Positions 7,632 through 10,442 of a stretch of 10,442 nt of DNA are shown piece by piece. The notes beneath the pieces were generated by a model. It did no database searches. It worked only from the letters and a program-made list of their open reading frames with translations, and was not told where the DNA came from. The stretch is from contig CAKRKO010000088.1 of the NCBI GenBank assembly GCA_934358495.1, positions 1 through 10,442 on the forward strand, written 5' to 3'. The position numbers and the translations under genes were made by a program. The DNA is from an uncultured Eubacterium sp. (GTDB taxonomy: Bacteria; Bacillota; Clostridia; Lachnospirales; Lachnospiraceae). The stretch's first letter is position 1. Every line of letters begins with the position of its first letter.

Positions 7632-7820
7632 CCATATATTTTTTTCATTGTATCACGCAAATGAAATCCGTGCAAAAATTTCTTTTTTACTATATCATAT
7701 AATATCATAGAATCTTTTCTATAACTACGGTACACATTATGATTTTAAATATGTGATTAGTAGACTAACTCCCTCAAAAAATGTTCATAATAACATGATT
7801 GATACCAAAGGAAATATTAT
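7632..7820. promoter_or_regulatory. Divergent regulatory region between the two AraC-type regulators
   Basis: This 189-bp region drives two divergent regulators. For the minus-strand gene, TTGCAC (7670-7675) and TACAAT (7647-7652) are spaced by 17 bp; this would place the transcript start near 7640, favouring translation from Met6 at 7616. On the PocR-AraC side there are two inverted repeats, TTAGT-ag-ACTAA (7757-7768) and ATGTT-cataat-AACAT (7781-7796), suitable for dimeric regulators. The plus-strand gene has AAAGG (7807-7811), 9 nt before its ATG. The promoter for it is not resolved. Confidence 0.4.
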
Positions 7821-8798
7821 ATGAAATTAAACTATAACGAAAAAGAGCTACAACAATTATTAAAAGACTTCCACCACTTAACCGGTATGACACTTACCCT
7901 CTATGATCCGGAGGGGGAATGGATTTTCAGTTACCCCGCAGGTGAACAGCCTTTCTGCAACTGCATCAAAAATTCCCCGGAAGGTGCCACACTCTGTGAT
8001 GTTTCTGACCGGGCCTCTTTTGCTGCCGCCAAAGCTTCCGGGGAATGTGTCATCTACAAATGCCATGCCGGCCTGGTCGAAGCTACTGCACCTATTATCA
8101 GCGATGGTTTTACCATCGGATACCTTATGATGGGGCAGGTTTCCAATGCCACCACCCCCGACGAATTGCAGGCATTGATTGAACATGCATTTGATACCTA
8201 TCATCTGCATACGCCTGACAAATATGCAACACGAAAAAATATAACAAACAATCCCAACATGGGAACAAACCCGGATGAAAAAAATACACCTGGAATCCAT
8301 AATTCCAAAACCAATATCGATATCATACACACACATACTGGCAGCCCTTGTGACAACTGGCAACACTATGCTGCAAAAATCCCATGCATCTCTGACACGC
8401 AGATTCACGCTGCTGCCAATATTATGGAAGCATGCATTTCCTCTATTCTGTATAAAAAACTGATTTCGATTGAGAAACAGCAATTTGAACACAACATCAA
8501 TGCTTATATTCTGTCACACCTTACCGATGATTTATCCGTAGAACGTCTCTGCGAGCATCTGCACTTAAGCCGCCGAAAACTCTACGAATATTCCGAACAG
8601 TTTTTGCATTGCAGCATCGCCCGCTATATCAAAAAAATGCGCCTGCAGCATGCGCAGACGCTATTGACAGACACCGACCTTCCGGTTTCCGTTATTTCCG
8701 AGCAATGTGGATTTTCTGACTATAATTACTTCTGTCGGATTTTCAAACAGGAGAATGGTATGTCTGCCAGAAAATATCGCAATGTACACTATGTTTAA
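7821..8798 (+). CDS. PocR-domain AraC family transcriptional regulator
   Basis: A 325-residue cytosolic transcription factor. Residues about 5-130 form a PocR-type sensory domain, recognisable from LLKDFHHLTGMTLTLYDPEG, the cysteine pattern C46, C48, C59, C76 and C81 (YKCHAGL), and APIISDGFTIGYLMMGQV. A hydrophilic linker rich in Asn, Thr and His (about 135-175) has low complexity and looks like an insertion. The C-terminal AraC DNA-binding domain (about 225-322) has DLSVERLCEHLHLSRRKLYEY and PVSVISEQCGFSDYNYFCRIF. PocR domains are known to bind small diol-like or related metabolites; the ligand here is unknown. It is divergent from the AraC-GH39 gene, so it may co-regulate the glycoside locus or act elsewhere. 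The gene is richer in GC and C-ending codons than the catabolic genes. No clear terminator follows. Confidence 0.9.
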   Translation: MKLNYNEKELQQLLKDFHHLTGMTLTLYDPEGEWIFSYPAGEQPFCNCIKNSPEGATLCDVSDRASFAAAKASGECVIYKCHAGLVEATAPIISDGFTIGYLMMGQVSNATTPDELQALIEHAFDTYHLHTPDKYATRKNITNNPNMGTNPDEKNTPGIHNSKTNIDIIHTHTGSPCDNWQHYAAKIPCISDTQIHAAANIMEACISSILYKKLISIEKQQFEHNINAYILSHLTDDLSVERLCEHLHLSRRKLYEYSEQFLHCSIARYIKKMRLQHAQTLLTDTDLPVSVISEQCGFSDYNYFCRIFKQENGMSARKYRNVHYV

Positions 8799-8849
8799 GC
8801 AAAAATATGGATATATTCTGATTTCATATATCATTGTTCATCGACTTTA
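8799..8849. other. AT-rich spacer after the PocR-AraC gene
   Basis: A short spacer with ATATGGATATAT-like repeats but no convincing terminator hairpin, so read-through from the regulator gene into the toxin locus cannot be excluded. Confidence 0.3.
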
Positions 8850-8858
8850 TGATATACT
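8850..8858 (+). promoter_or_regulatory. Extended -10 promoter of the small toxin-like gene
   Basis: TGATATACT gives an extended -10 (TGn plus TATACT at 8853-8858). There is no good -35 17 bp upstream, which extended -10 promoters tolerate. The predicted start near 8865 yields a leader of about 40 nt and a transcript of about 208 nt to the terminator ending at 9072. Confidence 0.5.
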
Positions 8859-8869
8859 ATCGTAGCTAC

Positions 8870-8898
8870 CACCCCTAGACAGGTACAGAAAGGGGGTG
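8870..8898 (+). promoter_or_regulatory. 5' leader hairpin masking the toxin ribosome binding site
   Basis: CACCCC (8870-8875) pairs with GGGGTG (8893-8898), extendable by one U-G pair, over a 15-nt loop. The 3' arm lies inside the Shine-Dalgarno sequence AAGGGGGTG (8890-8898), itself 7 nt before the ATG. Pairing would sequester the ribosome site, as described for the leader of Fst mRNA. Confidence 0.55.
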
Positions 8899-8902
8899 TG
8901 AT

Positions 8903-8922
8903 TGCATGGATTTACTCACATC
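8903..8922 (+). repeat. Direct repeats DRa/DRb over the toxin start codon (sense copy)
   Basis: TGCATGGA (8903-8910, containing the ATG) and ACTCACATC (8914-8922) recur at 9080-9087 and 9089-9097. The second copy lies within the predicted convergent RNA, whose transcript is therefore complementary to this translation initiation region. Confidence 0.75.
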
Positions 8923-8992
8923 ATTTTTTGTCTCTGTCATGGCAAGTGTAGTTGCCTACTATATTTGCAAATGGTTGGATAGAGATCATTAA
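8906..8992 (+). CDS. Small hydrophobic Fst-like type I toxin candidate
   Basis: A 28-residue ORF beginning MDLLTSFFVSVMASVVAYY and ending ICKWLDRDH. It is a single hydrophobic helix (about residues 3-20) followed by the WLD motif and a charged tail, the layout of the Fst/Ldr-type toxin superfamily that inserts into the membrane. The ribosome site AAGGGGGTG (8890-8898) is close to consensus and ideally spaced. The ORF has its own promoter, a masking leader hairpin, and a terminator 45 bp after the stop. GGTAGC just after the stop (8994-8999) can pair with GCTACC at the predicted 5' end (8865-8870), a weak 6-bp long-range contact of the sort used by type I toxin mRNAs. It lacks the proline common in Fst proper. 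Small proteins ending in an ICKWLD-like motif are, from memory, frequent and uncharacterised in Firmicutes. Toxicity is inferred. Confidence 0.75.
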   Translation: MDLLTSFFVSVMASVVAYYICKWLDRDH

Positions 8993-9036
8993 CGGTAGCC
9001 AGCCTAAGGGAATAATCCACCTTGCCAAAACGGAAT

Positions 9037-9072
9037 AAAAAAGCCTCGGAGCTGGAACCTCCGAGGCTTTTT
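9037..9072. terminator. Bidirectional intrinsic terminator shared by toxin and antisense RNA
   Basis: GCCTCGGAG (9043-9051) and CTCCGAGGC (9059-9067) form a perfect 9-bp GC-rich stem with a 7-nt loop. It is flanked by six A on the left and five T on the right, so it terminates transcription in both directions: the toxin mRNA on the plus strand and the convergent small RNA on the minus strand. Confidence 0.93.
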
Positions 9073-9079
9073 GCGTGTC

Positions 9080-9097
9080 TGCATGGACACTCACATC
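9080..9097 (+). repeat. Direct repeats DRa/DRb, antitoxin copy
   Basis: TGCATGGA (9080-9087) and ACTCACATC (9089-9097) repeat the sequence at 8903-8922, separated here by one base instead of three. In both copies GTGT lies just upstream and a TTTT run just downstream, so the whole block looks duplicated. Confidence 0.75.
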
Positions 9098-9112
9098 GTT
9101 TTGCCTATTGGC

Positions 9113-9141
9113 ATTATAGCATATGCAAAATTTATTTTCAA
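9113..9141 (-). promoter_or_regulatory. Strong promoter of the convergent antitoxin RNA
   Basis: On the minus strand, -35 TTGAAA (9136-9141), a spacer of exactly 17 bp, and a perfect -10 TATAAT (9113-9118). It is the best sigma-70-type promoter I see in the window and points away from any minus-strand protein gene, toward the terminator and toxin ORF. A strong antitoxin promoter and a weaker toxin promoter is the expected balance for a type I system. Confidence 0.8.
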
Positions 9142-9188
9142 TATTCCAAAGAAATATTATGTTTAGAACTCCAGAACTTGTTACAGTC

Positions 9189-9602
9189 CTAATGCCGATA
9201 TTTATTTGCTTCTTTCAAACGTGCCATTGCACGGGCCAGTGATGCGGTATTGCGATAATACTCCATACGACTCTTGTGCTGAAGCAGACGTTCTTCTGCA
9301 CGCTCTTTGGCTTCTTTGGCACGACGGACATCGATTTCTTCCGGACGTTCGATTGTGTCTACCAGGATTTCCACCTGATTGTCGGAATCAACTTCCGCAA
9401 ATCCACTTCCGCAAACGGCCGGAATCATCTTGCCGTCAGTGGTTCCGATACGCACTTCGCCTTCTTTCAGTGCAACGACGCATTCCTCATGGTTTGCCAG
9501 AATCTGAACTTCACCATCGATGGCTGGCAGAACGATGGATTCTGCCTCATCATCGAAAAAAATCTTATCATATGCAATAATTTTTAAATGAAATGTACTC
9601 AT
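9189..9602 (-). CDS. atpC: F1F0 ATP synthase epsilon subunit
   Basis: A 137-residue epsilon subunit of the F1 sector, part of the central stalk that couples rotor to catalytic head and can inhibit ATP hydrolysis. The N-terminal beta-sandwich (about 1-84) includes STFHLKIIAYDKIFFDD and the family block LPAIDGEVQILANHE. The C-terminal helical hairpin (about 88-137) is charged and Ala/Arg/Glu rich (RRAKEAKERAEERL). A GTG at 9608 is in frame, but GAGG at 9610-9613 lies 7 nt before the ATG at 9602, so the latter is chosen. The gene begins 12 bp after the atpD stop, the normal order at the end of atp operons. Downstream there is no evident hairpin until the terminator at 9037-9072, so operon read-through into the antitoxin RNA region is possible. 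Confidence 0.96.
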   Translation of the reverse strand: MSTFHLKIIAYDKIFFDDEAESIVLPAIDGEVQILANHEECVVALKEGEVRIGTTDGKMIPAVCGSGFAEVDSDNQVEILVDTIERPEEIDVRRAKEAKERAEERLLQHKSRMEYYRNTASLARAMARLKEANKYRH

Positions 9603-9614
9603 AGTCACACCTCA

Positions 9615-10442
9615 CTAATGATTGCCGTTCTTTGCTTTTTCAATGACATCGTCAATGGTTCCCACATTGAAAAATGCCCATTCCGGATATTCATCCATCT
9701 CACCGTCAATGATTTTTTTAAATCCTTTGACAGTCTCTTCCAGCGGTACATATTTACCGGGGATTCCGGTAAATGTCTCAGCCACATGGAACGGCTGTGA
9801 CAGAAAACGCTGGATTTTTCTTGCACGATATACAGTGGTCTTATCCTCTTCAGAAAGTTCTTCCATACCAAGAATTGCGATGATATCCTGCAGTTCTTTG
9901 TAACTTTGCAGAATTTCCTGTACACGACGTGCAACCTCGTAATGCTCTTCACCGACAATATCCGGCTCCAGAATACGTGAGTTAGACTCCAGCGGATCAA
10001 CAGCCGGATAAATACCCTGCTCAACGATCTTTCTGGAAAGTACCGTTGTCGCATCCAGATGTGCGAATGTAGTTGCCGGAGCCGGGTCAGTTAAGTCATC
10101 GGCCGGTACGTAGATCGCCTGTACCGATGTAACAGAACCTTCTTTTGTGGAAGCGATACGCTCCTGCAATTCACCGACTTCATTTGCCAGTGTCGGCTGA
10201 TAACCTACTGCGGATGGCATACGTCCAAGCAGCGCAGAAACCTCAGAACCAGCCTGTACATAACGGAAAATGTTATCGATAAATAACAGTACATCCTGGT
10301 GTTCTTTGTCACGGAAATACTCTGCCATAGTCAGACCGGTCTCAGCTACACGCATACGAGCTCCTGGTGGCTCATTCATCTGTCCGAACACTAAGGCTGT
10401 TTTTTCCAGAACGCCGGATTCTTTCATCTCTGTCCACAGATC
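9615..10442 (-). CDS. atpD: F1F0 ATP synthase beta subunit, C-terminal part (cut by window edge)
   Basis: The frame is open from the right edge to a TAG at 9615-9617, giving the last 275 residues of the catalytic beta subunit (usual length about 460-470), so the Walker A region lies outside the window. Visible are GQMNEPPGAR (20-29 of the fragment), Walker B LLFIDNIFR (52-60), GYQPTLANEVGELQERI, DDLTDPAPATTFAHLD, the ATP synthase alpha/beta signature PAVDPLESNSR (146-156), and the C-terminal EELSEED (194-200). The protein hydrolyses or makes ATP on the cytoplasmic face of the membrane, in complex with alpha and gamma subunits. It is co-transcribed with atpC. Base composition is higher in GC than in the catabolic locus, as expected for a core gene. 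Confidence 0.98.
   Translation of the reverse strand, partial: DLWTEMKESGVLEKTALVFGQMNEPPGARMRVAETGLTMAEYFRDKEHQDVLLFIDNIFRYVQAGSEVSALLGRMPSAVGYQPTLANEVGELQERIASTKEGSVTSVQAIYVPADDLTDPAPATTFAHLDATTVLSRKIVEQGIYPAVDPLESNSRILEPDIVGEEHYEVARRVQEILQSYKELQDIIAILGMEELSEEDKTTVYRARKIQRFLSQPFHVAETFTGIPGKYVPLEETVKGFKKIIDGEMDEYPEWAFFNVGTIDDVIEKAKNGNH

Larger units (their letters stand above)
9037..9106 (-). ncRNA. Putative antitoxin RNA (RNAII-like, about 70 nt)
   Basis: A strong minus-strand promoter places the 5' end near 9106; the shared terminator places the 3' end near 9037. The RNA would overlap the toxin mRNA at its 3' end and carries the complement of DRa and DRb (9080-9097). This lets it pair in trans with the toxin initiation region, the mechanism known for RNAII of the pAD1 par locus. 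A 5-bp stem (GTGTC 9075-9079 with GACAC 9086-9090) presents the six-base loop complementary to TGCATG, which includes the toxin AUG. Expression is not shown, only predicted. Confidence 0.7.

Noticed and set aside
7878..8492. 204-codon open frame on the minus strand opposite the PocR-AraC gene
   Set aside because: It is rich in Cys, Phe and Val without any recognisable domain and lies fully opposite a gene with clear PocR and AraC domains.
9075..9090. GTGTC/GACAC stem considered as a stand-alone terminator
   Set aside because: It is only 5 bp with no T-run on either strand; it fits better as a recognition stem-loop in the small RNA.
9150..9188. Repeated AGAAC words after atpC considered as a terminator
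   Set aside because: AGAACTCCAGAACT is a direct, not inverted, repeat and forms no hairpin.
9206..9580. Open frames of 124 and 103 codons on the plus strand over atpC
   Set aside because: Both are antisense to a well-supported epsilon subunit gene, with no domain content.
9605..10054. 149-codon alternative frame on the minus strand within atpD
   Set aside because: It overlaps the beta subunit reading frame, which carries all family motifs; the composition is Arg/Ser-rich nonsense.
1..10442. CRISPR array, tRNA, rRNA, insertion sequence or riboswitch
   Set aside because: I saw no regularly spaced repeats, cloverleaf, transposase motif or known riboswitch core in either strand.

Overview
The window looks chromosomal, from an anaerobic low-GC Firmicute, most likely a gut Lachnospiraceae-type Clostridium. 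The signs are AT-rich intergenic DNA, strong AGGAGG-type ribosome binding sites, a PocR-AraC regulator, an AraC regulator fused to a GH39-like domain, and a clostridial-style F1 ATP synthase. Taxonomy is inferred from gene content only.

Left part, all on the minus strand (86-7631): a catabolic locus in two transcription units. The upstream unit begins with a large AraC regulator carrying a GH39 glycosidase-like C-terminal domain (5214-7631). A 44-nt perfect palindrome directly after its stop codon precedes a sugar phosphate isomerase/epimerase TIM barrel (4109-5023) and a Gfo/Idh/MocA oxidoreductase (3045-4091), which ends at an intrinsic terminator (2896-2951). The second unit has its own promoter/operator region (2831-2859). 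It encodes a Gfo/Idh/MocA oxidoreductase (1587-2690), a DUF6379-type protein (1077-1508) and a TIM-barrel isomerase-like protein (86-1063). This trio, in this order and at these lengths, matches the DgpA/DgpB/DgpC C-glycoside deglycosidase of gut bacteria. In that system DgpA oxidises C3 of the sugar on a plant C-glycoside such as puerarin, and the DgpB-DgpC complex then cleaves the bond from aglycone to sugar. The upstream isomerase/oxidoreductase pair probably handles the 3-keto sugar or a related glycoside. A 12-bp word, AGGTCAAAATTA, occurs upstream of both units and is a candidate site for a shared regulator.

Middle: a divergent intergenic region (7632-7820), then a plus-strand PocR-AraC transcription factor (7821-8798).

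Right part: a compact locus (about 8850-9141) with the architecture of a Fst/par type I toxin-antitoxin system. A 28-residue membrane peptide ORF (8906-8992) has its own extended -10 promoter, a leader hairpin covering the Shine-Dalgarno sequence, and a bidirectional terminator (9037-9072). A strong convergent promoter (TTGAAA, 17 bp, TATAAT; 9113-9141) would make a roughly 70-nt RNA ending at the same terminator. That RNA contains the complement of two short repeats, TGCATGGA and ACTCACATC, which also span the toxin start codon. This is the most notable finding in the window.

The right end holds the last two genes of the ATP synthase operon on the minus strand: atpC (epsilon, 9189-9602) and the 3' part of atpD (beta, running off the window at 10442).
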